A stretch of DNA of 64,000 nt from positions 1 to 64,000 of the forward strand of contig JAVLUZ010000630.1 of NCBI GenBank assembly GCA_036768485.1. The letters run 5' to 3'. Within the stretch, counting starts at the first letter, position 1. Every line of letters begins with the position of its first letter. Of this stretch, positions 39,430-51,798 are shown piece after piece. Origin of the DNA: Mermis nigrescens. Its lineage: Eukaryota > Nematoda > Enoplea > Mermithida > Mermithidae. A program made the translations under genes and the position numbers. Below the pieces are notes generated by a model that worked only from the letters and a program-made list of their open reading frames with translations, had not been told where the DNA came from and did no database searches.

Positions 39430-42400
39430 GAGCCATGTCAGCTAATATTTTTCACTAGATCTGAAAACGATCATTGATCGCAATGTTAAATTTATTATGT
39501 GCGAACAAATACAATAATAATAAGCCTGGCCTATACTTCCAGTTCACTTTTTTTAGATTCAAATAATTTTTTGCTGAAAAAGTACAAAAAAATGCAATAG
39601 CGAAATATGATAAAGAAAACGCGTTTGATTAAGCGTAATGCAAACAAATATCAGCTTTTACTTCCACTTTATTACTTCACGCGATGCGACGAAAGGGATT
39701 TCGCGGCCACAGTATGCCTAAGCAGGGAGGGCGATCACACCCCTTAGCCCAAAAATGATATTGAAACGGTAAGATAATGCATGGAAAATGATGAAAATTG
39801 GCATCGTTTTATCGGAAAATCTCGAAATTATCGCGCCGTAGGATCGTTATTTTCCGGCTCAAGCGCGGCCAAAAAAACTTCATTTTTCATAGCATATCGA
39901 GAGAAAATAAAATTTTTGAAAAGGTCGAATTTTATGAGCCTAATAGATGGAGCACGTTCGGAGACGTCAGAAAATGCATTTTAATTTGTGTACCGCCGAA
40001 TATGTACCAAAATAAATATAGGGTGACCATTTCCGAACCGCCCCCTTGAAAAAGTCCTGCGTTCGTCCCTGCCCTATTTGCATTCGCAAGAGTAATTGGA
40101 TTATAAGCTCTTTAATCCCTCAATTTAATAACTTTAATTTTTCTTCAAGCGAAGATGCAAAGGAATTTTCTCGCCACGACACTTTCTGTCAAGTATCTAT
40201 TATTAAAAACTGTATATTTTAAATCTATTTTCTTTCTTAAATGTAATATTAAATCTAAGTACGTAAATCTATCAATCCTTTGTAACTTATATCGTAGAAA
40301 ATTATAGTAAGCACAGATAGCGTATTTCAAGCTAATTTTATGCATGCAAATCTACAAGAAATCAAAAATGTAATGCGATTGTGGCATAGGATAGGCTGGA
40401 ACCGTCTGCCAAAACCCATTAAAATAGCCGTTAAGAAAAACAATTGAAAAGATCGTTAAGGTAACAGGCTTGATTAAGGGCAATTTGAGACAATCATTAA
40501 GAGGTTGTCGAAAACATTTTATTTTTATACTATTTTTAAGTACAAATTTCACCAATGTGGGTTCTAATCCGCTGTTCATGACAAAAAGAAATATTTTAGG
40601 ATAAATTTTGTTATCCTAGATTTCAACTTACTTTTAGATTTACAAAGTATCACTAAGGATCAACTCACTAGCTCGATCAGTCTTGGCAGCTAAGGGGTGA
40701 AGATGATGTTCGGGCCCACAGCACGCTGATATCAGAAATTAAGTAATAAATAATCAAGTTAGCGAATGATGATTTTGCTATCAGACACGAGTATATATAG
40801 CACGAAAATACAGAAGCTGACCAATCTATTGTGATAAGATGTAAATGTATTTCTATTTCACAAGAAATCCGAGACCTATGTGTTTGTTATCGAACGAGGT
40901 TTTGGTAGGTTGAAGACGATCCATGGTGGTCTGAGAGTCTATTCACGGAAACTCAGGCGGTAACTGCTCTTTCGCTGTCAGGCGCAGGTTGTTGAAAATA
41001 TAGAACAAAAGAAAACGATTAATAAGCCTTCTTATTTATTTTAGTCCATTTATGATAATTTTGGTGGCAAACTGCCTTTTTGTAGAAATACAGAAGAAAA
41101 ACGATTAAAAAGCTTTTGTCTTCATGTCAGCCCGTTTATGATAATCTATCTACGATTGCTTTCTTGCAGATCTTTTAGAATACAAAAAAATCAATTTTAC
41201 AACAGACCCAACTTCACAAACTTCGTAAAGTTATAGGAATAAATAATTTATCGTATCTTTAAACATGATTACTATATTTCTACATCATATATTTGTGAAG
41301 TTCGCAGCAGAGGGATAAAAAAAGAGTAGAAATGTTGTACAGCCATAGCTGTATGGAACTCTTAGGAACGTACAGAAAGTACGGTCAAATATCTGGTTGC
41401 GTAAAATGAATTGTAGAATTGGTACGGCGAAGCTAGAAAATCGTTAAATGAACGAGAGCAAGCAGAAATGATACGAACAGGTCGACTCATGTAGAACACG
41501 GATTAATAGGTCAAAAGTTACGAAGGGTCACAGACCTATCATAAAAAGGCAGATTAGCCTTGGGCCAAAACATATGTGTATAGAAAGAATGTAGAAAAGT
41601 ATACGTTTGGGCGAAACATAGCTATATGCGCAAAAAAATATGCAAAGCAGTGTTTTTTGTACAAGGCCCTTTGTACATGTACAAAGATGGTTTCCAAAAG
41701 TTTTTTTACATTTTGAACATGCAAATTTATGGTACTATCAGTGCTTTCTGTGTCGTAAAACACGGTTTTCGACTTTTTGTTGTGTATTTTAGTCAGTTCT
41801 TGGGCTTACGACAATAAATACTTAAACCTGCCTTAAAACGGCGCGAAGCGCCGAAAAATGTGACATTCTTCCTTCTTAAGAGCAAATGTTGTCATTATAA
41901 AGACGTATAAAACAGATAATTACTCATTTCGCCGGAAATTTTTGGAAATTTTACATTTTTTACAGTTATTGTCTGCCCAAAAAATCTTTGTACATGAACA
42001 AAGACGGTCCCTAAAAGTCTTTGTACATCGGAAAAATCTTTGCCGAATGCAAAAAAAAACCATGATGCAAAGTACGATAAACGTGGGCAGAAAGCGGAAA
42101 AATGTGATTATAGGAAAAGATATAAACAACCCTATTTCCTTCAAATATAACTCATCGATAAAACTGAAATAAAGTCCAAATAAGCTTCATATCGTAAGCC
42201 TTATCTCCAATTTGTACATATTTTGTAATTAATTATACTTTTTCTAAACCCAGTCTCCAGTTTTGTACATATTTCGTTATTATGTTCAGCCTAAAATTAT
42301 TATACATTAATCTATTCATTATTTCACATTTATGTACACTCCATCAGATCAAACTTTCCTAGTTTTACTGATTCGTCTGTCAATATTTGTCGCTATCATG

Positions 42401-43245
42401 ACGTGAGTTTGTTGTACACATCTTTTTTAATATAATGAAGTTATCGAAGTAATTCAACTCTGGCTTTATCAATCAATCTAATTGTGTTGGCGCACTAAGG
42501 TGAAGGGAAAAAAATCTAAAGCACGTTAAGAACGTATAATAGTAAAGTGCGTTTGGCAAACTAACGAAGTGGATAATCATATAACGAAGTAGCGTAATCA
42601 TACAATAGGAGCTTAAAGCGCATCCGTGACACAGGCAAGATCTAGATTTTTCAGCTTAAAAACGGCTTAATTCACTCCGACAAAATTTTCTATAAAACTG
42701 GCATTGGAGAAAAGAAATTTTCTAAACGAAGAATCAATCAAAGCTTCATGTGTATACACAGTGGCGGATCCAGGATTTTCCTATGGGGGCGATACCCCTA
42801 AGAGGGGGCGAAACCTTGATTTGGGTGGAAAAATTAGCCGTTTTAACCCAAAAATCGCTAAAAATCGCTCAAAAATCCTTAATTTTGCATACTATTTTGG
42901 GCCAATGGGGGGGGCAATCGCCTCCCCGCCCCCGCCTCCTATATTCCGCCCCTGACACAACAGAACGCCGAAACATGCTTACGCAGAAGAGTTTTCGACG
43001 GCACAATTCTTCAGCGTGTAGCGCTTCCGGTTTTTTGTTGCCCTGTTTCCCCCGCCTTTTCTCCGCCTCACTTGCTTGTTTTTCAGAACGCCAAACGTTG
43101 TAACGATGCATCGACGCCCCCAGTAGTAACTGGGTTTCTTTCATGGATTAAAGTGAGAAAATCATTACTGCGTTGTTGCCAGAATTACTTTTTTTAAAAT
43201 TAATCTAGAATTTCTAAAATTACCGAAATAGAGCCGCTTATCCGC
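39430..43245. other. Intergenic region between TTC30 and the second element
   Basis: Contains the TTC30 5' flank, a diverged repeat near 39720-40075 (similar in layout to 14440-14800 and 63590-63930), and the MITE-like 42759-42954. No supported gene. Confidence 0.5.
42759..42954. mobile_element. Possible hAT-like MITE
   Basis: Ends CAGTGGCGGATCC and GGAATA-type complement (TTCCGCCCCTG). No convincing flanking duplication. Confidence 0.5.
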
Positions 43246-43251
43246 CATGTC
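43246..43251. repeat. Target site duplication CATGTC, left
   Basis: Precedes the AGTAG terminus and is identical to 51793-51798. Confidence 0.85.
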
Positions 43252-43484
43252 AGTAGTATACCGTGTGTCCCAAGGTTACAATGTTATAACATAGCCTGTG
43301 TTATAGCATAGGCGGAGGGGCTCAGAATCTGCTCCCTGGCTTTTCTCAGGGAGCAATGCTTTAGCATAGGCTGTGTTGTAGCATGGTGACCTGCCCGGGG
43401 GAGGGGCGCGCGCACCAGCCCAGGGCCAGGGGTCCAGGGCCAGGGGGAAATTTCCTGGGGGAAATTTCCATGAGGGAAAACTTG

Positions 43485-44262
43485 AAATAACTATAACTCA
43501 AGAACCAGCACTCGGATCAGGCTGAAATTTTAGGGGTAGGATGAACACCTTATCAGCAGACTATTACAAAAATTTTGATGGAGCACCTACAGTATACCAG
43601 CATTGGTTTACACTTTTGCATAAATCGAGAACCAATGACCGGATTTTGTTCAAATTTTCAGGATATGATGTATATAGGTGAGGCATGCTGCGCACAGAAG
43701 TTTAGCGCGCAGACTACAGTATACCAGTTTACTTTACACTTTCTCATATAGTACTCTAACTTTAGGGATGGAGGGCGGATTGGATTGAAATTTTAAGGGT
43801 AAGATATATAAATTGTTGCTCCGCTATGTACAAAATTTTAGCGCGCAGTCTACAGTATACCAGTTCACTTTACACTTTCTCGTATAGCACTCTATTCCAA
43901 GAATCACTAGCCGGATTTTGTTCAAATTTTCAGGATATCATGTACAAACCTTAGTTGTGCTATGTACAGAATTTTAGCGCGCAATCTACAGTATATCAGT
44001 GTACTTTACACTTTATCATATTCCAAGAATCACCAGCCGGATCTTGTTCAAATTTTCAGAATATGACGTATAAACCTTGGCTGTGCTATGTACACAATTT
44101 TAGAAAGCAGCATACAGTATACTAATTTACTTTACACTTTCTCGCATAGCACTATATTCCCAGAACCGCTAGCCGGATTTTGTTCAAATTTCCAGGATAT
44201 CATATATTAACCTTAGCTCTCCTATGTACAAAATTTTAGCACACGACCTACTATATGCTGAT
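43485..44262 (+). repeat. Subterminal ~130-bp tandem array, outer left arm
   Basis: About six diverged units. Each has a CAAGAAYC block, CCGGATTTTGTTCAAATTTT, GTACA-AATTTTAGCGCGC and AGTATACCAGTTTACTTTAC. The intact Polinton has one such unit in each TIR (19330-19440 and its mirror). Confidence 0.85.
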
Positions 44263-44286
44263 TTTTTATTTGCATTGTCTTTACAA

Positions 44287-44565
44287 TGCTTGATTTTTTA
44301 GCAGTACCTGTCTAATGATGCCATTAGGGATTATTTTTGCCTAAAAACGAGCAACTAGTATGGGCAAACATTGCTTCAAATTTAATTATCATGCTATTTT
44401 GAGCTTATCAAAGTTTATCAGAAAACGCCTGAAAAAGGGCGATCTTTGCCTGCTGTTCAACTTGTGGGAATTTTTAAACCCTGAGCTAGCGTTTACTTTA
44501 TGAACCTCCACACAAAATTCATTAATGAACACGTAACTTCATCCATGTCATCAGTATTGATCTAA
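44287..44565 (+). pseudogene. Decayed copy of paralog B (~105-aa family), outer left arm
   Basis: Recognisable by AILSLSKF-like and LFNLWEFLNPE-like stretches and an ending with NEHVTSSM and VLI before TAA, like 22282-22599. Several stops and frame breaks. Confidence 0.75.
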
Positions 44566-44571
44566 AAATTA

Positions 44572-45345
44572 GCTAAGTTTGGAATATTTTTTGTAAAGTT
44601 TGGAATATTTATTGTAAAGTTTGGAATATTTTTTGTAAAGTTTAGAATATTCTTTGTAAAATTTGGAATATTTTTTGTAAAATTTGGAATATTTTTTGTA
44701 AAGTTTGGAATATTTTTTGTAAAATTTGGAATAAAGTTTACATGCTTAAGCATAGTACTTTTCTAAAGTTTGGAATATTTTTTGTAAAGTTTGGAATATT
44801 TTTTGTAAGGTTTGGAATGTTTTTTGTAAAGTTTGGAATATTTTTTGTAAAGTTTGGAATATTTTTTGTAAAGTTTGGAATATTTTTTGTAAAGTTTGAA
44901 ATATTTTTTGTAAAGTTTGGAATATTTTTTGTAAAATTTGGAATATTTTTTGTAAAATTTGGAATAAAGTTTACATGCTTAAGCATAGTACTTTTGTGAA
45001 GTTTGGAATATTTTTTGCAAAGTTTGGAATATTTTTTGTGAAGTTTGGAATATTTTTTGTAAAGTTTGGAATATTTTTTGTAAAATTTGGAATATTTTTT
45101 GTAAAATTTGGAATAAAGTTTACATGCTCAAGCATAGTACTTTTGTGAAGTTTGGAATACTTTTTGCAAAGTTTGGAATATTTTTTGTAAAGTTTGGAAT
45201 ATTTTTTGTAAAGTTTGGAATGTTTTTTGTAAAGTTTGGAATATTTTTTGTAAAGTTTGGAATGTTTTTTTTAAAGTTTGGAATATGTTTTGTAAAGTTT
45301 GGAATATTTTTTGTCAAATTTGGGAATTGTTTTGTAAAGTGTCAA
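44572..45345. repeat. 21-bp minisatellite, outer left arm
   Basis: Same unit as 22600-22945, in blocks separated by spacers carrying ATGCTTAAGCAT (44742-44753, 44974-44985) or a one-base variant (45123-45134). The long open frames it creates are an artefact of its period being a multiple of three. Confidence 0.9.
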
Positions 45346-45350
45346 ATTTT

Positions 45351-45637
45351 ATGTATCTAATCTTCATTTCTCAAGCATCGTTGACTCTATTTTATATGCC
45401 CGGTGCAACGCGTGCTCCTCTTTTGCACCTGTAAGGATTGATTTTTCGCTTGTGAACACTATAAAGGTCACATCACGAAATTTGTAGACTAATCCATGAA
45501 TCTGTTCTACTTCATACATTCATTTCCTTATCGTCAGTTGATAAAATTTGCAAAGATTAATGCGGACCCCTAAAGTTGCCAAACCTGCAAACATATGAGG
45601 TTTCAACTTTAAATCATCACTTTTAGTATATAATGCA
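45351..45637 (-). pseudogene. TBP pseudogene (second half), outer left arm
   Basis: Aligns with the 3' half of the TBP gene at 22946-23230, including the last helix and the region of the second-repeat strands. Frame breaks are present and the first repeat is missing. Confidence 0.8.
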
Positions 45638-45661
45638 TTAACACGCCGAGAAAAGGGCGAT

Positions 45662-45888
45662 CAATGTTATAACATAGCCTATGTTATAGCATAGGCGGAG
45701 GGGCTCAGAATCTGCTCCCTGGCTTTTCCCAGGGAGCAATGCTGTAGCATAGACTGTGCTATGGCATAGGGACCTGCCCGGGGGAGGGGCGCGCGCCAGC
45801 CCAGGGCCATGGGAGGGGAAATTTCCCTGGGGGAATTTCCAGGGATCCATGGGGAAATTTCCATGGGAGAAATTTCCCTAGGAGAAAA
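45662..45888. repeat. Internal copy of the TIR tip, start of the second tandem left arm
   Basis: ATGTTATAACATAGCC and the GC-rich block with GGGAGGGGCGCGCGCC repeat the outer tip (43279-43484), but the AGTAG terminus is missing. Confidence 0.8.
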
Positions 45889-46540
45889 CTTGAAATAACT
45901 ATAAATCAAGAACCAGTGGTCGGATTGGGCTGAAATTTTAGGGTTAGGATGAACACCTTATTAGCAAACTATTACAAAAATTTTGAGGGAGCACCTACAG
46001 TATACAAGCATTAGTTTACACTTTTGCATAACTCAAGAACCAATGGCCGGATTTTGTTCAAATTTTAAGGATATGATGTATATAGGCGAGGCATGCTGCG
46101 CACAGAAGTTTAGCGCGCAGACTACAGTTTACCAATTTACTTTACACTTTCTCATATAGCACTGTATCTCAAGAACTATAGGGCGGATTTAGCTCAAACT
46201 TACAGGGTAAGATATATAAATTGTTGCTGCGCTATGTACAAAATTTTAGCGCGCAGGCTACAGTATACCAGTTCACTTTACACTTTCTCGTATAGCACTC
46301 TATTCCAAGAATCACCAGCCGGATTTTGTTCAAATTTTCAGGATATGATGTACAAACCTTAGTTGTGCTATGTACAGAATTTTAGCGCGCAACATACAGT
46401 ATACTAATTTACTTTACACTTTCTCGCATAGCACTATATTCCCAGAACCGCTAGCCGGATTTTGTTCAAATTTCCAGGATATCATATATTAACCTTAGCT
46501 CTCCTATGTACAAAATTTTAGCACACGACCTACTATATGC
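45889..46540 (+). repeat. Subterminal ~130-bp tandem array, inner left arm
   Basis: About five units homologous to 43485-44262; one unit fewer, with otherwise near-identical sequence. Confidence 0.8.
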
Positions 46541-46566
46541 TGATTTTTTATTTGCATTGTCTTTAC

Positions 46567-46847
46567 AATGCTTGATTTTTTAGCAGTACCTGTCTAATGA
46601 TGCCATTAGGGATTATTTTTGCCTAAAAATGAGCAACTAGTATAGGCAAACATTGCTTCAAATTCAATTATCAAGCTATTTTGAGCTTATCAAAGTTTAT
46701 CAGAAAACGCCTGAAAAAGGGTGATCTTTACCTGCTGTTCAGTTTGTAGGAATTTTTAAACCCTGAGCTAGCGTTTACTTTATAAACCTCCACACAAAAT
46801 TCATTAATGAACACGTAACTTCATCCATGTCATCAGTATTGATCTAA
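46567..46847 (+). pseudogene. Decayed copy of paralog B, inner left arm
   Basis: Near-identical to 44287-44565, with the same C-terminal codons and stops in frame. Confidence 0.75.
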
Positions 46848-46854
46848 AAATTAG

Positions 46855-47105
46855 CTAAGTTTGGAATATTTTTTGTAAAGTTTGGAATGTTTTTTGTAAA
46901 GTTTGGAATATTTTTTTGTAAAATTTGGAATAAATTTTACATGCTTAAGCATAGTACTTTTGTAAAGTTTGGAATATTTTTTGTAAACTTTGGAATATTT
47001 TTTGTAAAGTTTGGAATGTTTTTTGTAAAGTTTGGAATATTTTTTGTGAAGTTTGGAACTTTTTTTGTAAAGTTTGAAATATTTTTTGTAAAGTTTGGAA
47101 TATTA
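46855..47105. repeat. 21-bp minisatellite, inner left arm
   Basis: Shorter array with one palindrome spacer at 46941-46952. Confidence 0.88.
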
Positions 47106-47355
47106 TGTATCTAATCTGCCTTTCTCAAGCATTGTTGAAACTATTCTAAATGCTATATGCAGTGCATGTTCACGTTTTGCACCAGTGAGAATCAATTTTC
47201 CACTTAAATCAGGAAACCATTCCACTTCATACATGCATTCCCTTGTCGCCAGTTCATAAAATTTGCAAAGATGTGGACCCCTAAATTTGCCAAACCTGCG
47301 AACATTTGAGGTTTCACCTTTAAATCATCACTTTTAGCATTTAATGCATTAACAC
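47106..47355 (-). pseudogene. TBP pseudogene (second half), inner left arm
   Basis: Aligns to 22950-23230 and to 45351-45637, with internal deletions. Confidence 0.75.
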
Positions 47356-47369
47356 GCCTGGAAAATGGC

Positions 47370-47496
47370 GATCTAAGCCTGTTGTTTAAGTAGTGGGGAA
47401 TTCTTAAGTCCTGAAACTAGGTTTTACTTTGCAAACCTTCACACATAAGCGATTGATGAATACATAACTTGAGCTGTGTCATCAGTATTGATCTAA
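47370..47496 (+). pseudogene. 3' fragment of paralog B, innermost left arm
   Basis: Short stretch matching the C-terminal third of the ~105-aa family, ending ATCAGTATTGATCTAA as in the other copies. Confidence 0.65.
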
Positions 47497-47507
47497 AAAT
47501 TAGCTAA

Positions 47508-47815
47508 GTTTGGAATTTGGAATATTTTTTGTAAAGTTTGGAATATTTTTTGTAAAGTTTGGAATATTTTTTGTAAAGTTTGGAATATTTTTTGTAAAGT
47601 TTGGAATATTTTTTGTAAAGTTTGGAATATTTTTCGTAAAATTTGGAATATTTTTTTGTAAAATTTGGAATATTTTTTGTAAAGTTTGGAATATTTTTTG
47701 TAAAATTTGGAATAAAGTTTACATGCTTAAGCATAGTACTTTTGTAAAGTTTGGAATATTTTTTGCAAAGTTTGGAATATTTTTTGTAAAGTTTGGAATA
47801 TTCTTTGTAAAGTTT
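47508..47815. repeat. 21-bp minisatellite, innermost left arm
   Basis: About 14 units with the palindrome spacer at 47722-47733. It ends the left arm. Confidence 0.88.
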
Positions 47816-49315
47816 CATCTTTGCATAAATAGCTCTACATATAGCTAAAAATGAGAGAGGATAGTAAATATTGTTTTTGTTTTTGTGTAACAAATGATAA
47901 AATTGTCATAAAGATGAAGCACTTTAGTCAGTTATTTGCTTAAAAAACACATGAGATAGCATGCATCTTATCAATGTGGATAAACTACGAAAATTACCCA
48001 TTTTCTACATATTTATTTACGGTTTGAGGCACAAACCCTTGGATGGATTGAGAAGTTTTCAGAACTTAGCATAATATTTTCAAGACAAAGATACAGTATT
48101 TGACTATTTTCCTCTAATATGTAATAGCACACAAAGTATGAGTGCACACAACAGAAATAAAATTATCGGAACTTTTTGCTTAAATTTCTGTTTTCATCAG
48201 ACATCGGGTAAATTTAATTCATGCATGAGCTGATTTACTTCATGTTCGGCAGTGTCTGCAGCAGGATTCACCCCAATGGGGCTCTCCTGAGAGCACAAAT
48301 TGTGCCTTATTTTCAGAATAAAGAGCCATTTTGACTTGTTGGATTGCTTTTTCCAAGTTTTTACCTAAGTACTAAAACAGCCGACAATTCCAGTTTACCC
48401 GCAAGCTGATGCATTGTACTTATAAGACTAGTACAGAATAGTTTTTCGGCCATTGCTCCAGTCTCAAGAAGCTTACAGTGTTAAAATGCTAAAAAACCCT
48501 ATCAAAAAAGCTATCTTTCTTAAATTTAAGCAATAGCTGAATATAATTATATTATTATTATAATATTATTTCATTTGGTTATACCTCAGAAGCTGTTGGG
48601 AAATCCAGCAGAAGCTGCATATATCAAAGTCATCAACCATATACCCTCTCTATTAATATCATAGCCTCCTAGCTTTTTGATAGAAATCTTCTGTAGGAGG
48701 GTAAAAATATGTAGAAAATAGTTGGAAAGTACTGAAGTCTTGGAGTTCCCCCTATCGAAGAGGCGGAAGTTTTCTGTGAATTAACTTGCCCAAATTTCTA
48801 AATTTCATGCAATTTTCTATAAGTTCCAGTTCAAACTTGGGGTATATTTGTCAAAAACTATTTCAAAACACAAAAAACATGATAATTTTGCATAGTCTAT
48901 TCATATACTCTACAATCTCTGATAAAGTATCGCTAGATTTTGCGTGACTCATTAACTTCATTTACTTTGTGGAAAGAACTATGTTTGTTTCACAAGGTAT
49001 TTGAAGAATTATATGACAGGCTGAAGCAAACCATACATAAATATCAATGAAATTCCATGGCTATGCGACAAACACTAAGCCATTTGTGTACGTGCAGAAA
49101 ATACATGCAATTTTTCCAAATTTAAATCTAATCAAGCATTTTATACTGTGAGGAACATGCCTTTATTCAAGTAGATCATTTCGGGATATTGACCATTGTC
49201 AAGTTTTTGTCATTTTTCTGCATTCTCTGTATGCTAGTGTATATATAGCCTCCAAAATTTGTCAACAATCCTGGAGCAATGCCACATTAAATGAAGATTA
49301 TCCAAACATTGCAAG
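47816..49315. other. Unique centre of the second element, no gene seen
   Basis: About 1.5 kb, AT-rich, with no open frame over 60 codons and no recognisable Polinton gene. It may be a decayed remnant of the original coding core or acquired DNA. Confidence 0.6.
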
Positions 49316-49560
49316 AAATTTTCCAAATTTTACAAAAAATTTCCCAAACTTAACAAAAAATATAACGAACTTAGCAAAATTCCTATGCTTAAGCAAGCAA
49401 AATTTATTCCAAACTTTACAAAAAATATTCTAAACTTTACAAAAAATATTCTACCCTTTACAAAAAATATTCCAAACTTTACAAAAAATATTTTAAATTT
49501 ACAAAAAATATTACAGACTTTACAAAAATTGTTGAAACTTTACAAAAAAATTTTGAAACT
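49316..49560. repeat. Diverged 21-bp minisatellite, inner right arm
   Basis: Inverted orientation (ATTCCAAACTTTACAAAAAA). A decayed palindrome spacer lies near 49384. Confidence 0.8.
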
Positions 49561-49570
49561 TTAGAAATTT

Positions 49571-49690
49571 TTAGATCAATACTGATGACACAGATGAAGT
49601 TATGTATTCATCAATCGCTTATGTGTGAAGGTTTGCATAGTAAACCCTAGCCACAGGGCTTAAGAATTCCCACCCCCTAGTTAAACAGTA
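49571..49690 (-). pseudogene. 3' fragment of paralog B, inner right arm
   Basis: Inverted counterpart of 47370-47496. Confidence 0.6.
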
Positions 49691-49988
49691 GGCGTCTTAA
49701 TGCATTATATACTAAAAGTGATGATTTAAAGGTGAAACCTCATATGTTTGCAGGTTTGGCGAATTTAGGGGTCCGCATTAATCTTTGCAGATTTTATCAA
49801 CTGACGATAAGGAAATGAATGTATGAAGTAGAACAGATTCATGGATTAGTCTACAAATTTCGCAATGTGACCTTAATAGTGTTCACAAGCAAAAAGTCAA
49901 TCCTCACAGGTGCAAAAGAGGAGCATGCGTTGCACCGGGCATATAAAATAGAGTCAACGATGCTTGAGAAATGCAGATTAGATACATA
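49691..49988 (+). pseudogene. TBP pseudogene (second half), right arm
   Basis: Inverted counterpart of 45351-45637 and 47106-47355, aligned with the C-terminal half of the TBP at 22946-23464. Stops interrupt the frame. Confidence 0.78.
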
Positions 49989-49989
49989 A

Positions 49990-50575
49990 AATTCGATACT
50001 TTATAAAACAATTCCTAAATTTGACAAAAAATATTCCAAACTTTACGAAACATATTCCAAACTTTACAAAAAACATTCCAAACTTTACAAAAAATATTCC
50101 AAACTTTACAAAAAACATTCCAAACTTTACAAAGAATATTCCAAACTTTACAAAAAATATTCCAAACTTTACAAAAGTACTATGCTTAAGCATGTAAACT
50201 TTATTCCAAATTTTACAAAAAAATATTCCAAACTTTACAAAAAACATTCCAAACTATACAAAAAATATTCCAAACTTTACAAAAAACATTCCAAACTTTA
50301 CAAAGAATATTCCAAACTTTACAAAAAATATTCCAAACTTTACAAAAGTACTATGCTTAAGCATGTAAACTTTATTCCAAATTTTACAAAAAAATATTCC
50401 AAACTTTACAAAAAATATTCCAAATTTTACAGAAAAATATTCCAAATTTTACAAAAAATATTCCAAACTTTACAAAAAATATTCCAAACTTTACAAAAAA
50501 TATTCCAAATTTTACAAAAAATATTCCAAATTTTACAAAAAATATTCCAAACTTTACAAAAAATATTCCAAACTT
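49990..50575. repeat. 21-bp minisatellite, right arm
   Basis: Inverted array with two palindrome spacers (50182-50193, 50353-50364). Confidence 0.9.
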
Positions 50576-50584
50576 AGCTAATTT

Positions 50585-50870
50585 TTAGATCAATACTGAT
50601 GACATGGATGAAGTTACGTGTTCATTAATGAGTTTTGTGTGGAGGTTTATAAAGTAAACGCTAGCTCAGGGTTTAAAAATTCCTACAAGCTGAACAGCAG
50701 GTAAAGATCACCCTTTTTCAGGCGTTTTCTGATAAACTTTGATAAGCTCAAAATAGCATGATAATTGAATTTGAAGCAATGTTTGCCTATACTAGTTGCT
50801 CATTTTTAGGCAAAAATAATCCCTAATGGCATCATTAGACAGGTACTGCTAAAAAATCAAGCATTGTAAA
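50585..50870 (-). pseudogene. Decayed copy of paralog B, right arm
   Basis: Inverted counterpart of 46567-46847. Confidence 0.75.
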
Positions 50871-50894
50871 GACAATGCAAATAAAAAATCAGCA

Positions 50895-51545
50895 TATAGT
50901 AGGTCGTGTGCTAAAATTTTGTACATAGGAGAGCTAAGGTTAATATGTGATATCCTGGAAATTTGAACAAAATCCGGCTAGCGGTTCTGGGAATATAGTA
51001 CTATGCGAGAAAGTGTAAAGTAAATTAGTATACTGTATGTTGCGCGCTAAAATTCTGTACATAGCACAACTAAGGTTTGTACATCATATCCTGAAAATTT
51101 GAACAAAATCCGGCTGGTGATTCTTGGAATAGAGTGCTATACGAGAAAGTGTAAAGTGAACTGGTATACTGTAGCCTGCGCGCTAAAATTTTGTACATAG
51201 CGCAGCAACAATTTATATATCTTACCCTGTAAGTTTGAGCTAAATCCGCCCTATAGTTCTTGAGATACAGTGCTATATGAGAAAGTGTAAAGTAAATTGG
51301 TAAACTGTAGTCTACGCGCTAAACTTCTGTGCGCAGCATGCCTCGCCTATATACATCATATCCTTAAAATTTGAACAAAATCCGGCCATTGGTTCTTGAG
51401 TTATGCAAAAGTGTAAACTAATGCTGGTATACTGTAGGTGCTCCTTCAAAACTTTTGTAATAGTTTGCTAATAAGGTGTTCATCCTAACCCTAAAATTTC
51501 AGCCCAATCTGACCACTGGTTCTTGATTTATAGTTATTTCAAGTT
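50895..51545 (-). repeat. Subterminal ~130-bp tandem array, right arm
   Basis: Inverted counterpart of 45889-46540, five units. Confidence 0.8.
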
Positions 51546-51792
51546 TTCTCCTAGGGAAATTTCCCCCATGGAAATTTCTCCCATGGAAATTTCCCCCAGG
51601 GAAATTTCCCCTCCCATGGCCCTGGGCTGGCGCGCGCCCCCTCCCCCGGGCAGGTCCCTATGCCATAGCACAGTCTATGCTACAGCATTGCTCCCTGGGA
51701 AAAGCCAGGGAGCAGATTCTGAGCCCCTCCGCCTATGCTATAACATAGGCTATGTTATAACATTGCGCCCTAGGGACCCACGCCTAACTACT

Positions 51793-51798
51793 CATGTC
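51793..51798. repeat. Target site duplication CATGTC, right
   Basis: Follows the CTACT terminus and is identical to 43246-43251. Confidence 0.85.

Larger units (their letters stand above)
43252..51792. mobile_element. Decayed, non-autonomous relative of the Polinton with long inverted arms (8.5 kb)
   Basis: It starts AGTAGTATACC and ends TTAGGCG..complement..AGTAG, and is flanked by the perfect 6-bp duplication CATGTC (43246-43251 and 51793-51798), as for a Polinton. Each arm, from outside in, has a GC-rich tip, a tandem subterminal array, a pseudogene of the ~105-aa family, the 21-bp minisatellite and a TBP pseudogene. The left arm occurs twice in tandem. The centre (about 47816-49315) has no open frame. 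No capsid, integrase or polymerase gene remains. Confidence 0.85.

Noticed and set aside
22553..50577. Frames with a KFGIFFV or TKNIPNF heptad in many places
   Set aside because: The 21-bp minisatellite is a multiple of three, so every frame stays open. There is no start, promoter or conservation to support proteins.
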